Assembly: GCA_030054095.1 (NCBI GenBank)
Contig: JASGCO010000029.1
Coordinates: 1-54,154, forward strand
Length of the DNA stretch: 54,154 nt
Origin: Sediminibacterium sp.
Lineage (GTDB): Bacteria; Bacteroidota; Bacteroidia; B-17B0; Aurantibacillaceae
Direction of reading: 5' to 3'
The notes below the pieces were generated by a model. The model saw nothing but the letters and a program-made list of their open reading frames with translations. It made no database searches and was not told the DNA's origin. Shown in pieces: positions 42,635 through 51,898 of the stretch; position 1 is the stretch's first letter; each line of letters opens with the position of its first letter. The translations under genes and the position numbers were made by a program.

Positions 42635-43671
42635 TGTTTAAATTCGAACATATCGTTTATTTTTACGGATTACTCGCTATTCCGGTTTTCTTATTGCTAT
42701 TTGTATGGCAATTGGCTATAAGAAAACGCCGCTTAAAAAAAGTGGGCGATTTTCAACTTGTTAATCAGTTGGTGCCCGATTCCTCAAAAACCAAACGTAT
42801 TATTAAATTCTGTTTGTTTTCGCTGGCATTTGCTTCGGTTGTATTAGCCTTGTGTAATTTACAAACCGGTAGTAAAATGAAAGAGGTAAAACGTGAAGGT
42901 GCCGACATCATTGTGTGTCTTGACGTTAGCCGGAGTATGTTAACCCAGGATTTAACCCCCAATCGTTTAGAGCGGGCCAAAATAGCTCTGGAAAAAATGA
43001 TAGACCGTTTACAGGGCGATCGTTTGGGCTTGGTTATTTTTGCAGGTGAAGCCTATGTACAAGTTCCCATTACAACCGACTACTCCGCGGCCAAATTGTT
43101 TATGAGTAGCATTAATACCGAAATTGTTCCGGTACAGGGCACGAATCTTGCTGCGGCCTTACGCAAAGGCATGGAGAGTTTTGCTGACGACAAAGGGAAA
43201 AACAGAGCCTTGGTACTGATTACAGATGGTGAGAATCACGAGGAAGAAGCACTGGAAGCAGCCGATGAAGCCGGTAAGGCAGGTATTATGATTAACACCA
43301 TAGGTATTGGATCAGTGAACGGAAACCCTATTCCCAACTTTGTAAATGGCCGTTTATCAGGTTACAAAACGGACAAAGAAGGCAAAACCATTATATCGAA
43401 ACTAAATGCCGAATTACTTAAACAAATTGCCGCTAAAGGGAACGGCGTATTTGTTCAGGCATCCAATACCGATATTGGCTTAAACGCGGTATTGGATAAG
43501 ATTAACGAACTCGATAAAAAGCAACTGGAGAGTAAAATGTACACCGATTACGAAGATCAGTTTCAATGGTTCATCGCCTTAGCGCTGATATTACTCACTT
43601 TAGAATTTATGATCAGTGAACGGATCAGTAACTGGTATAAAAAATTAAATCTGTTTGGAAATGCGTCGTAA
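42634..43671 (+). CDS. batB: BatB, membrane-anchored VWA protein
   Basis: A 345-residue paralogue of BatA with the same layout: N-terminal helices (about 8-26 and 54-72), VWA domain with 'DIIVCLDVSRSMLTQDLTPNRLERAK', 'VQGTNLAAALRKGM' and 'LVLITDGENHEEEA', and a C-terminal helix (about 308-327). Adjacent related VWA genes suggest an old duplication and a heteromeric BatA-BatB complex. It overlaps batC by 11 bp. Confidence 0.95.
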   Translation: MFKFEHIVYFYGLLAIPVFLLLFVWQLAIRKRRLKKVGDFQLVNQLVPDSSKTKRIIKFCLFSLAFASVVLALCNLQTGSKMKEVKREGADIIVCLDVSRSMLTQDLTPNRLERAKIALEKMIDRLQGDRLGLVIFAGEAYVQVPITTDYSAAKLFMSSINTEIVPVQGTNLAAALRKGMESFADDKGKNRALVLITDGENHEEEALEAADEAGKAGIMINTIGIGSVNGNPIPNFVNGRLSGYKTDKEGKTIISKLNAELLKQIAAKGNGVFVQASNTDIGLNAVLDKINELDKKQLESKMYTDYEDQFQWFIALALILLTLEFMISERISNWYKKLNLFGNAS

Positions 43672-44368
43672 GTTTATTTTACCGCTTTGCGGCAGTCTGC
43701 TACTTTTAGCGCCCATAAAATTGGCCGCTCAGGAAGAAGCCAAAAACACCTATGAAGGAAATGCCATGTACCGTGAGGGAAAACTGGCTGAAGCTGCCAT
43801 GTTTTACAATCAGGCTTTAAAAACAAAAAACGATTTCAGAAAAGCCAATTATAACCTTGGGAATACCATTTACCGAACCGGGCAATTAATGAAAAGTAAA
43901 AAAATTGCCTTACCTGCTAATATGGAGCTTAAACGCGATACCTTAGTCGCGCAAATGTTTGATGAAGCAACGGCTCAGTTTGACATTGTTTCGCAGAGCG
44001 TTAATAATAAAGACACCATTCAAAAAGCCTTACATAACGCGGGAAATTGTCAACTCTTGAAAAAAGATTATAAGAAAGCGGTAGAATATTATAAAAAGGC
44101 ATTAAAACTAAATAGTAAAGACGAAGAAACACGTTATAATCTGGCCTATGCGTTAAAACACATGCCTCCTGAAGATAAAAAAGGCGGCGGCGGTCAAAAT
44201 AAACAGGAGCAGCAAAATCAGCAGAAAAAGGAACAACAGCAGCCTCAAATGAAAAAAGAGGATGCCGAGCGAATGCTATCTGCTCTTAAAAACGCAGAGA
44301 AACGCATTAGAGACGGCAAAAAAATTAAAGGCGATCCTATGAAATCGACTCCTGAAAAAGACTGGTAA
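43661..44368 (+). CDS. batC: BatC, TPR protein
   Basis: A 235-residue protein with signal peptide ('MRRKFILPLCGSLLLLAPIKLAAQ') and TPR units ('EGNAMYREGKLAEAAMFYNQALKTKNDFRKANYNLGNTIYR', 'ALHNAGNCQLLKKDYKKAVEYYKKALKLNS'). A Gln/Lys-rich low-complexity stretch (about 178-200) precedes a charged end. The ATG at 43661 is used, since a TTG two codons earlier is unnecessary. TPRs probably scaffold BatA/BatB. Confidence 0.93.
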   Translation: MRRKFILPLCGSLLLLAPIKLAAQEEAKNTYEGNAMYREGKLAEAAMFYNQALKTKNDFRKANYNLGNTIYRTGQLMKSKKIALPANMELKRDTLVAQMFDEATAQFDIVSQSVNNKDTIQKALHNAGNCQLLKKDYKKAVEYYKKALKLNSKDEETRYNLAYALKHMPPEDKKGGGGQNKQEQQNQQKKEQQQPQMKKEDAERMLSALKNAEKRIRDGKKIKGDPMKSTPEKDW

Positions 44369-44435
44369 AAATTTGGTTGGTAAATAATGTTAAACCCTTT
44401 TAAAGAGCGAAGCGGAAGTGATAACTTTAGGAACC

Positions 44436-46253
44436 ATGCGTACTTTTTGTATAAGTTTTAGTGCCCTACTCCTGATTGTACTGACCTCCTGCCATATGTT
44501 TGGACAAGGTTTTACGGCACAGGTCAGCAGCAAAAAAGTTCAGGTGGGGTCTCCTTTTGAACTTGCCTTTACCATTGGGGTTCAGGCCTCTAATTTTACG
44601 CCGCCTAATCTTAACGATTTTGAAGTGGTGTCCGGTCCCAATCAAAGTTCGAGCATTCAAATTGTAAATGGTGCCGTATCGCAACAAGTGGTTATTTCGT
44701 ATGGATTGGTTCCCAAAAAGGAAGGTAAACTTACAATCGGACCAGCTACTATTAATTCGGGTAACCAGAAAATAGCCTCCAATCCTATTACAGTTGAAGC
44801 TGTAAAAGGTAATGTCAATACATCTTCCGGTGGAAATGAGGATGAAAATAATGCCGCTTATAAAAGTAAAGTCAGTGGCGATGAAGTATTTATCCGCACC
44901 TTTGTGAGTAAAACCAAATGCTATCAGGGCGAACAAATCACTGTTACGCAAAAAGTGTATTCACGTTACGATGTAGTTGGGATTAAAGACGCCAAACTCC
45001 CCTCCTATTCCGGTTTCTGGACGCAGCAACAAGATAAGAACATACAAGTGCAACCTCAGCAGGAAAATCTGGAAGGTGTTCAGTACGTAAGTTTCGAATA
45101 CACCAAAACCTTTGCTTTCCCTACCAAAAGCGGGGAACTAACTATTGAACCAACAGATCTGGAACTGGTGATCCGTAAAGCCTCAAACCGTAAACCCCGT
45201 AATATCTTTGAACAATTTTTTGGTAACGGTGGCTATGAAGATGTTATTGCCAAAATAAAAAGCAAACCGGTAAAAATAAATGTAATGGAATTACCGGAAG
45301 CAGGTAAACCCATTAACTATAACGGGGCAGTTGGTAATTTTACCTATAAAGTAGAAACGAATAAACAAAGCCTGAAAGCGAATGAAGCCTTAAACCTTAA
45401 AATTTCGATAAACGGAAAAGGTAACCTTAAATTAATTGACGCGCCTAAATTAAACCTTCCTGAAAGTTTTGAAGTGTATGACCCAAAAATTAACGAAAAT
45501 ATTGGCACCGCGGGTAGCGTGAGTGGCTCAAAAAGCTTTGATTATCTTATTATTCCGCGCGAAGAGGGAACTTATCAGTTGGATGATCTTACATTTTCTT
45601 ACTTTAATCCGGAAACAGGACAGTACGTTACCCTTCCTTCTCCTGGCATTACACTTCAGGTTTTACCCGGCGATCCTAACGCCGTGGCCACAATTTCTAC
45701 TCCTTCCAAAAACGAAGTCATGGAAACGGAAAACGACATCCGTTACATTAAAAAAGGAAATTTTGAACTCGAAAAACAGGAAAAAGAATTTTTTAATTCT
45801 TTTGGACACATTGCCTTGTTACTGCTGCTACCTTTAGGGCTTATTGGGGCATTAATCGGCCACCGTTCATACCTCAAAAACAATAGTAACATTGCTTTGG
45901 TAAATGAACGTAAAGCCGGTAAAATAGCGCGTAAGCAGTTAATCGCGGCCGAAAAACAAATGAAATCGGGGAACAAAGATTTGTTCTATACTGAAATTCT
46001 AACTGCACTTAATCAATACCTTAGTTATAAATTAATATTGCCGGTGGCCGAACTGTCAAAGGAAAGCATACGCCAGCATTTACAATCAAAACAGGTTAAC
46101 GATACCATTCAGCAAACTCTGTTCAGTACACTGGATTCGTGTGAATACGCCAAATACGCGCCAGGTACAGTAAGTGGCGACCTTAATAAAGTGTATCAGG
46201 ATACTGTATTACTGATTACGAATTTAGAAGAACAATTACAACGCAAAGCATAA
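44436..46253 (+). CDS. batD: BatD, large extracytoplasmic protein
   Basis: A 605-residue BatD (oxygen tolerance) protein. An N-terminal signal ('RTFCISFSALLLIVLTSCHMFGQ') contains an L-T-S-C that could be a lipobox. Three or so Ig-like beta domains follow, starting 'FTAQVSSKKVQVGSPFELAFTI' and later 'SLKANEALNLKISINGKGNLKLIDAPKLNLPESFEVYDPK'. One transmembrane helix sits at about 456-474 and a cytoplasmic helical tail of ~125 residues closes it. The ATG at 44436 replaces a GTG 18 bp upstream. It is fifth in the bat set, 67 bp after batC. Confidence 0.93.
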   Translation: MRTFCISFSALLLIVLTSCHMFGQGFTAQVSSKKVQVGSPFELAFTIGVQASNFTPPNLNDFEVVSGPNQSSSIQIVNGAVSQQVVISYGLVPKKEGKLTIGPATINSGNQKIASNPITVEAVKGNVNTSSGGNEDENNAAYKSKVSGDEVFIRTFVSKTKCYQGEQITVTQKVYSRYDVVGIKDAKLPSYSGFWTQQQDKNIQVQPQQENLEGVQYVSFEYTKTFAFPTKSGELTIEPTDLELVIRKASNRKPRNIFEQFFGNGGYEDVIAKIKSKPVKINVMELPEAGKPINYNGAVGNFTYKVETNKQSLKANEALNLKISINGKGNLKLIDAPKLNLPESFEVYDPKINENIGTAGSVSGSKSFDYLIIPREEGTYQLDDLTFSYFNPETGQYVTLPSPGITLQVLPGDPNAVATISTPSKNEVMETENDIRYIKKGNFELEKQEKEFFNSFGHIALLLLLPLGLIGALIGHRSYLKNNSNIALVNERKAGKIARKQLIAAEKQMKSGNKDLFYTEILTALNQYLSYKLILPVAELSKESIRQHLQSKQVNDTIQQTLFSTLDSCEYAKYAPGTVSGDLNKVYQDTVLLITNLEEQLQRKA

Positions 46254-46254
46254 C

Positions 46255-47067
46255 ATGACACTGAGTAATGTTTATCATACCTCCCCCTTTTACGGCAGAC
46301 GTGTAGTAACGGACCGCGTTCTGTTCATGTTGTTTTTTATGCTTTCATTTTTTCTGAGCAGAGCTAACCAAACCAATACCGATTTGTTACAAAAAGCGGA
46401 AAAGGCTTACGATCAGAAAAAATATAAAGAAGCTATTTCTGCTTACGAAGAGCTGGTTAAATCGGGGTACAAATCGTACCAGCTGTATTTCAATTTAGGG
46501 AATGCGTACTACCGCAACAATGAACTGGGCAAAGCCATTTACCATTATGAACTGGCGCGTAAGTTAAATCCGGATGACGAAGATGTGCGTATTAACCTTG
46601 GTATTGCCAATGGTAAGACTATAGACAAAATTAATGTACGGGAAAATTTCTTTGTTACGGTTGTTAAGTCAAATATCCTTAGTACTTTCTCTACCGGCAC
46701 CTGGGCATGGTTAAGCATTATTAGTTTATTGCTGGCCTGCGGACTTATTTTTCTGTTTTTCATCAACAGTAACCCCATTCTTAAGCGTCTGGTTTTCGTT
46801 TTAGGTTTAATGGCCGTTGTGGCTGTTTTTTTAACCTATTCGCTTGGTTATTCTTCTCTTAGGGCAAAGCAACAAAACAACTATGCTATTATTTTAAATA
46901 AAGAAATTAAAATCATGAACGAACCCAATCCGGGTGCTGTTTCTAAATTTACCCTGCATGAAGGCACCAAGGTTAACATTATTGAAAATAATGGCGACTG
47001 GCTGTTAATCAAAATTGATAATGGTAACGAAGGCTGGGTAAAAAGCACCGTTGTTGGGATTATTTAG
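46255..47067 (+). CDS. batE: BatE, TPR-membrane-SH3 protein
   Basis: A 270-residue protein with an N-terminal signal/anchor (about 22-38), TPRs ('LLQKAEKAYDQKKYKEAISAYEELVKSGYKSYQLYFNLGNAYYRNNELGKAIYHYELARKLNP'), two transmembrane helices (about 143-163 and 173-192) and a C-terminal bacterial SH3-like domain ('ILNKEIKIMNEPNPGAVSKFTLHEGTKVNIIENNGDWLLIKIDNGNEGWVKS'). It follows batD by 1 bp and closes the operon. Confidence 0.94.
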   Translation: MTLSNVYHTSPFYGRRVVTDRVLFMLFFMLSFFLSRANQTNTDLLQKAEKAYDQKKYKEAISAYEELVKSGYKSYQLYFNLGNAYYRNNELGKAIYHYELARKLNPDDEDVRINLGIANGKTIDKINVRENFFVTVVKSNILSTFSTGTWAWLSIISLLLACGLIFLFFINSNPILKRLVFVLGLMAVVAVFLTYSLGYSSLRAKQQNNYAIILNKEIKIMNEPNPGAVSKFTLHEGTKVNIIENNGDWLLIKIDNGNEGWVKSTVVGII

Positions 47068-47132
47068 TTTATTAATCTTTTTAACAAAACCTTATCATTT
47101 TAGCTTCACTACTACAGGTAAGTTTCAAAATA

Positions 47133-47942
47133 ATGATTTTAATGTGGTTTATTCGTTTTTGCAAACTAATCATTCCTATTGCTTCTGTTATTGGTTTATC
47201 AGGATGCATCAGTTCCCATAAACCCTTTGCCGGCAGTTCTTATAGTCCTGTTCTTGTTGAAAAGAAAAAGGACCTGCACCTAAATACCGGCTTATGGCTT
47301 CTTAAATACGCGAAAGCAGATGCAACCTATGCGATGTCTGATCACTTTGCTATAAGGGGGGCCATTATGACTACCTATGGATTATATCAGGGGGAAGGAT
47401 CCGTACTATTATACCGCTCTAAGGCAAAAAATACTTTCTTTTCTGGCGTATTATTCAATTTCCAGCAAAATAATATAAAAAGAAAATTTTCAAGTGTGAT
47501 GTTTGCCAATGGAAAAGACTATCAATACGACTGCAGGTACTATAGCCCTGGTTTAGTAGTAGGCTGGCAATTTTTTAAACAACACTATTTTTCACATCAG
47601 ATTATTTCTAAAATATCATATAATATGGTAGAAAAGTATAATTATAACTACAGACACGACAATGCATCGGGGAAACAAACCGGATATACTGTTTTTGATC
47701 ATGAGAATCTAAAAGGCCCCATTCCTGACTTTTTCTCTATAGAGCCTTCTTATACTCTGATCGGCAAAGGTAATAGAACACTATACTTTCTTCAACTTGG
47801 ATTCAATTTTGCTGAATATACCTATCGCCACACCTATCAGTTTTTAAGTGAGTATTATGGACGAACCATTGAGGAAAGTTCTAACTTACATCCGGTTCAT
47901 AGTTCGGTTAATTTTACTATTGGTTTTATTTTAAACCATTAA
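47133..47942 (+). CDS. Lipoprotein with beta-barrel-like sequence
   Basis: A 269-residue protein with a lipoprotein signal ending in L-S-G-C (Cys about 25). The mature part alternates hydrophobic and polar residues and is rich in Tyr/Phe/Asn ('YAMSDHFAIRGAIMTTYGLYQG', 'YYSPGLVVGWQFFKQHYFSHQIISKISYNM', 'SSVNFTIGFILNH'). This resembles short outer-membrane barrel-type proteins, often of unknown function. It is downstream of batE by 65 bp and may have its own promoter. A 175-bp imperfect palindrome follows directly. Confidence 0.7.
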   Translation: MILMWFIRFCKLIIPIASVIGLSGCISSHKPFAGSSYSPVLVEKKKDLHLNTGLWLLKYAKADATYAMSDHFAIRGAIMTTYGLYQGEGSVLLYRSKAKNTFFSGVLFNFQQNNIKRKFSSVMFANGKDYQYDCRYYSPGLVVGWQFFKQHYFSHQIISKISYNMVEKYNYNYRHDNASGKQTGYTVFDHENLKGPIPDFFSIEPSYTLIGKGNRTLYFLQLGFNFAEYTYRHTYQFLSEYYGRTIEESSNLHPVHSSVNFTIGFILNH

Positions 47943-47943
47943 A

Positions 47944-48118
47944 CCGTAAATAGAAAGTAGAAAATTTACTGCAAGCCGAAATCCCTGTAAATTCAAGTGT
48001 TTCCTCGAATTTAATCCTCAAAATGGGAGTAATCATTTCTTCGTCTGAAATTCTTGCGGGAACACTTGATTTTATTGTGCTTTAGGCTCTCGCTACAATT
48101 TCTACCGTCTATTTACGG
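47944..48118. repeat. Long imperfect palindrome (structured element)
   Basis: A 175-bp region able to fold into one long rod. It has an 11-bp perfect terminal stem (47944-47954 with 48108-48118), a ~9-bp stem (47957-47966 with 48097-48105, one bulge), a 4-bp stem (47974-47977 with 48085-48088), a 12-bp stem with one G-U (47993-48004 with 48058-48069) and a 6-bp stem (48006-48012 with 48048-48056, with a bulge). There is no T tract and no ORF. It could be a MITE-like insertion, a bidirectional terminator remnant or a structured RNA. Confidence 0.65.
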
Positions 48119-48219
48119 CAAAAAAAGGCAAACTATATAATGCCAAATACATATAAAACGAGTTATCTATAATATGCAACTGTTACAGACAAACAAAATG
48201 ACGTAAAACTAACAGACGT

Positions 48220-49065
48220 TTAGCTTTTCAGCATACGCAGTAAGTTTCCTAACTGCAGTTTTAATTCCGTACGGGGCACAATCTTATCGAGAAAACCATG
48301 CTCGAGCACAAATTCCGCGGTTTGAAATCCTTTAGGCAGATCTTTACCAATGGTTTCTTTTACCACACGGGGTCCTGCAAATCCTATTAATGAACCAGGT
48401 TCCGCGATGTTTAAATCGCCTAACATGGCATAGGACGCGGTTACACCACCGGTTGTAGGATCGGTTAACAACGAAATATAAGGTATTCCGGCCTGCGCCA
48501 GTTGACTTAATTTGGCTGAGGTTTTGGCCATCTGCATTAAACTAAACGCCGCTTCCATCATACGGGCTCCACCACTTTTACTGATAACCAAAAGGGGTGA
48601 TTTTGTTTTAAGACAGAAATCTATTGAGCGGGCTATTTTCTCACCTACCACACTTCCCATACTGCCACCAATAAAATTAAAATCCATACAACACACTACC
48701 AGATCTTGCCCGTTTACGGTACCGTATGCACTGCGAAGCGCGTCTTTTAATCCGGTTTTTTTTATGGTATCTGTTAAGCGGTCGGTATATTTTTTGGTAT
48801 CCGAAAAATCCAACGGATCGCCACTTACCAGGTTTTCGTGTAACTCGGTAAACTGGTTGTTATCGAAAATGATTTCGAAATATTCTTTACTGCCGATGCG
48901 TTCATGATAGCCGCATTCCTGACACACGTATTTATTGTTCGCGTGATCGGCAGCGGTATGTATTTTTTTACAGGACGGGCATTTGTACCAAAGTCCTTCC
49001 GGCGTTTCCTTCTTTTCTTTGGTAGAAGTGGTAATCCCTTCCTTTAATCGTTTAAACCAACCCAT
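48220..49065 (-). CDS. accD: Acetyl-CoA carboxylase carboxyltransferase subunit beta
   Basis: A 281-residue AccD, the beta half of the carboxyltransferase that makes malonyl-CoA for fatty acid synthesis. The N-terminal zinc ribbon is present (C-P-S-C at about 29 and C-Q-E-C-G at about 48). The crotonase-like core shows '[22 protein letters not shown]', '[24 protein letters not shown]', and '[41 protein letters not shown]'. Length and motif order are normal. It lies after the terminator of fbaB, so it needs its own promoter within the 63-bp gap or relies on read-through. Confidence 0.97.
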   Translation of the reverse strand: MGWFKRLKEGITTSTKEKKETPEGLWYKCPSCKKIHTAADHANNKYVCQECGYHERIGSKEYFEIIFDNNQFTELHENLVSGDPLDFSDTKKYTDRLTDTIKKTGLKDALRSAYGTVNGQDLVVCCMDFNFIGGSMGSVVGEKIARSIDFCLKTKSPLLVISKSGGARMMEAAFSLMQMAKTSAKLSQLAQAGIPYISLLTDPTTGGVTASYAMLGDLNIAEPGSLIGFAGPRVVKETIGKDLPKGFQTAEFVLEHGFLDKIVPRTELKLQLGNLLRMLKS

Positions 49066-49082
49066 TTCTAACTATTTTTTAA

Positions 49083-49124
49083 AAGAAAAAGACACATCAC
49101 TATTTCATAATGTGTCTTTTTCTT
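49083..49124 (-). terminator. Intrinsic terminator of fbaB
   Basis: A perfect 15-bp stem (49083-49097 with 49110-49124) around a 12-base loop, 4 bp beyond the fbaB stop codon. On the minus strand the stem itself ends in a T-rich arm. Confidence 0.9.
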
Positions 49125-49128
49125 GTTT

Positions 49129-50184
49129 TTAAGCAATTGTAATTGTTTTATCCAGATACACATCCTGAATAGCGTTTAATAACCCAACACCTTCGTTCAT
49201 TGGTTTCTGGAATGCTTTACGTCCTGATATTAACCCCTGACCACCGGCACGTTTATTAATAACCGCTGTGGTTACTGCTTCCTGTAAATCGGTAGCGCCT
49301 TTACTTTCGCCCCCACTGTTAATTAAGCCCATACGCCCCATGTAGCAGTTGGCTACCTGATAACGGCAAAGGTCAATCGGATTTTCGGAACTTAATTCTG
49401 AATACACTTTTGGATGCGTTTTACCAAAATTAATAGCGTTGTATCCACCGTTTTTATCGGATAATTTTTGCTTGATAATATCGGCCTGAATGGTTACTCC
49501 CAGGTGATTGGCCTGAGATGAAAGATCGGCCGCGGTGTGATAATCTACACCATCTTTTTTAAATCCGCTGTTACGGGTATAGCACCATAAAATGGTTGCC
49601 ATTCCTAACTCATGCGCGCGCTCAAACGCCTGTGCTACTTCTACAATTTGACGTGAGCTTTCGGGTGAACCAAAATAAATGGTAGCGCCTACAGCTACTG
49701 CGCCCATGTTCCAGGCTTCTTCTACCGAACCAAACATGATTTGATCGAATTTATTCGGATACGTTAAAAACTCGTTATGGTTAATTTTTACAATAAACGG
49801 GATTTTATGCGCGTACTTACGGGCAACCGATGCCAATACACCATAAGTAGAAGCCACCGCGTTGCATCCGCCTTCAATGGCCAGTTTTACGATGTTTTCG
49901 CTGTCAAAATAAATAGGGTTCGGTGCAAATGAAGCGCCGGCACTATGCTCTATCCCCTGATCAACGGGTAAAATGCTCATGTAACCAGTACCTGCCAAAC
50001 GACCGGTATTGTATAACTGGTTCAAACTACGTAATACCTGCGGATTGCGGTTAGATGGCGAAAATATACGGTCAACAAAATCGTTTCCCGGTAGATGAAT
50101 GTGTTCTTTACTAATAGTTTTACAAGTATGGTTTAACAAAGCGTCTGCCTGAGAACCTAAAAGTTGAGCAATATTAACTGACAT
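49129..50184 (-). CDS. fbaB: Class I fructose-bisphosphate aldolase (FbaB/DhnA type)
   Basis: A 351-residue archaeal-type class I aldolase that splits or forms fructose-1,6-bisphosphate through a Schiff-base Lys. Features are '[27 protein letters not shown]' (substrate Asp), '[17 protein letters not shown]', '[41 protein letters not shown]', '[14 protein letters not shown]', and '[18 protein letters not shown]' in the phosphate-binding loops. It is slightly longer than the prokaryotic norm (~350 with the N-terminal extension). A perfect -7 box lies upstream and a terminator follows. Confidence 0.95.
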   Translation of the reverse strand: MSVNIAQLLGSQADALLNHTCKTISKEHIHLPGNDFVDRIFSPSNRNPQVLRSLNQLYNTGRLAGTGYMSILPVDQGIEHSAGASFAPNPIYFDSENIVKLAIEGGCNAVASTYGVLASVARKYAHKIPFIVKINHNEFLTYPNKFDQIMFGSVEEAWNMGAVAVGATIYFGSPESSRQIVEVAQAFERAHELGMATILWCYTRNSGFKKDGVDYHTAADLSSQANHLGVTIQADIIKQKLSDKNGGYNAINFGKTHPKVYSELSSENPIDLCRYQVANCYMGRMGLINSGGESKGATDLQEAVTTAVINKRAGGQGLISGRKAFQKPMNEGVGLLNAIQDVYLDKTITIA

Positions 50185-50203
50185 ATAAATTTTAAATAGG
50201 CGA

Positions 50204-50211
50204 CAAATATA
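50204..50211 (-). promoter_or_regulatory. -7 box for fbaB
   Basis: TAtaTTTG on the minus strand (8/8), 19 bp upstream of the ATG at 50184. No clear -33 TTG at optimum spacing. Confidence 0.6.
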
Positions 50212-50327
50212 GGAAAAAGAAGCGGATTTAAGAAGGCCATTTCAGATCAAAAACAAAGGTTTTTACTAATCCTGATTTAAACTAAACTATTGATTTTCAG
50301 AATAATGAATTAGATAACAATCTGCAC

Positions 50328-51263
50328 CTACGTGGGGTTCTGCCTCTTAATAAACTGCAGGTTGCGTTTTAATCCTTTATAACCGGTTCGTTTAACGGCC
50401 GATTGCTTAAACACCTTTTGGAACGTTTCTTCGGTGAGTTCTGTCCAGTCGCCTTCCGAAAAACCGAGGAAACCGGATGTATTTTTAAACAAGGGTTCCT
50501 GATGGGGCTTACTGAAACGGTTCCAGGGGCAAACATCCTGACACACATCGCAGCCAAAAAACCAGTTATCCATTTGATCTTTAAAGCGGTCGGGTAGTTG
50601 TTCTTTTAACTCAATGGTTAAATAACTGATGCAGCGCGATCCATCTACCACGTAAGGTTCAACAATGGCTTGTGTGGGGCAGGCATCTATGCACCGGGTG
50701 CAGGTTCCGCAATAATCTTTAATGGGGCCGTCGGGTTCCAGTTCCAGATCTATAATCAATTCGGCAATAAAGAAAAAGGAACCGTGCTGCCGGGTAATCA
50801 GGTTAGCGTTTTTACCAGTCCAGCCTAATCCGCTGCGTGTAGCCCAGGCTTTTTCTAAAACGGGCGCGCTATCTACAAACACCCGGCCTTCTACAGACCC
50901 TAAGGTTTCGCGCAGGCGTTCCAAAAACACAAACAGTTTATCTTTAATTACCAGATGGTAATCTTTTCCGTAGGCATACTTACTTATTTTGGGGCCATCA
51001 GGAGAATGGGGCTGCTCATCGGGAAAGTAATTATACAGCAGCGATACAACGGATCTGGCACCTTCGACCAGTAAACGCGGATCGAGGCGCTTGTCGAAGT
51101 AATTTTCCATGTAGCGCATTTCGCCGTGTTTCCCTTCTTTTAACCACTTTTCGAGGCGGGGGGCTTCTTCTTCCAGAAAACCGGCTTCGGATATACCGCA
51201 AAAATCAAACCCCAGTTCGCGGGAAAGTTCTTTTACATATCGGGTAGCGGTTTGCTTATTCAT
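50328..51263 (-). CDS. queG: Epoxyqueuosine reductase
   Basis: A 311-residue QueG, the cobalamin- and iron-sulfur-dependent enzyme that reduces epoxyqueuosine to queuosine in tRNA. Two 4Fe-4S sites are visible: '[16 protein letters not shown]' and '[13 protein letters not shown]'. Upstream, '[17 protein letters not shown]', '[29 protein letters not shown]' (catalytic Asp) and '[15 protein letters not shown]' match the family. The ATG at 51263 is preferred over a far upstream one that adds 34 hydrophobic, unrelated residues. No HEAT extension is present, as in most short QueG proteins. Confidence 0.96.
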   Translation of the reverse strand: MNKQTATRYVKELSRELGFDFCGISEAGFLEEEAPRLEKWLKEGKHGEMRYMENYFDKRLDPRLLVEGARSVVSLLYNYFPDEQPHSPDGPKISKYAYGKDYHLVIKDKLFVFLERLRETLGSVEGRVFVDSAPVLEKAWATRSGLGWTGKNANLITRQHGSFFFIAELIIDLELEPDGPIKDYCGTCTRCIDACPTQAIVEPYVVDGSRCISYLTIELKEQLPDRFKDQMDNWFFGCDVCQDVCPWNRFSKPHQEPLFKNTSGFLGFSEGDWTELTEETFQKVFKQSAVKRTGYKGLKRNLQFIKRQNPT

Positions 51264-51364
51264 TAGTGTTCGAAGATTCTGAATGCAAAAGTAGAAAAAC
51301 CAAAGATACCAGATACGGATTCTTTTAACCGACATTATGCAAGAGGGATTCGTAGTGAGAGGCA

Positions 51365-51497
51365 AAAGCCCACTAAAATTTTAAGGTTTGCGATTGAGGC
51401 ATAGCCACCGTTATGGTGAATGAGCGAACCTTGCGAAGCCTCAAATTTTGAAGGGATTTTGCTTCGTAATAGGATGCCTATTGCGTAATGTGGGTTT
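51365..51497. repeat. Multi-hairpin structured element
   Basis: A closing stem (51366-51373 with 51490-51497, one G-U) encloses a 9-bp hairpin with internal stem (51383-51391 with 51424-51432; inside it 51406-51409 with 51415-51418), cgaagc/gcttcg (51434-51439 with 51461-51466) and a 9-bp stem with 3-base loop (51465-51473 with 51477-51485). An alternative pairing, ttgaggc/gcctcaa (51394-51400 with 51438-51444), would cross the first hairpin like a pseudoknot or switch. No ORF or T tract. A structured RNA or mobile-element remnant is possible. Confidence 0.55.
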
Positions 51498-51552
51498 AAT
51501 ACCGGAAGTATCTCCTCTATTCTACCGGTTAGCCTTTTTCCGCATAGGGATT

Positions 51553-51725
51553 GAAGCGGCAGCCCTGCGCGGGTTTTTGCGAGTCAGCGCACGGGCGAGG
51601 AGGCGGCGGAACAAAGCCACCGCAGCCAGATGCGATGCCGCAAAAACCCGCGCAGGCTATAGCGAAAAGCCCGGCCACGGTGGGCTGGTAAATCTTTTCC
51701 AAAGTTCTGAAACTTTGGAAAAGAT
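51553..51725. repeat. GC-rich structured repeat with conserved ends and a private stem, copy B
   Basis: The flank gaagcggcagcc (51553-51564) and the 3' flank ggctatagcgaaaagcccgg (51655-51674) match copy A at 1939-2079. The stem between them (51564-51581 with 51639-51656) is a perfect 18-bp inverted repeat of different sequence. The core gcgaggaggc (51595-51604) matches copy A at 9 of 10 positions. A second, AT-rich perfect 15-bp hairpin with a 4-base loop (51692-51706 with 51711-51725) follows, occupying the place of copy A's second hairpin. Confidence 0.75.
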
Positions 51726-51898
51726 GCCGCGTTGAAACGTGGATGCGCCGGAAGAATTAAATTATATAAACGTTTCAATGAATTGTAATTTTTATCTATG
51801 CCAGACACTTGTTGGGTAATAGATAAACGATCAAGCGTCTGTTTCACCGTTTTGACCGTTGAAAAAGGTGTAGGGAGCAGTAAATTTTATTATTTTTA

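Larger units (their letters stand above)
51264..51898. other. 635-bp intergenic region with two structured elements
   Basis: Between queG and the zincin-like gene. It contains the multi-hairpin segment 51365-51497 and the GC-rich repeat copy B (51553-51725), both described separately. The remainder (51264-51364, 51726-51898) is AT-rich with no ORF I can support. Confidence 0.7.
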
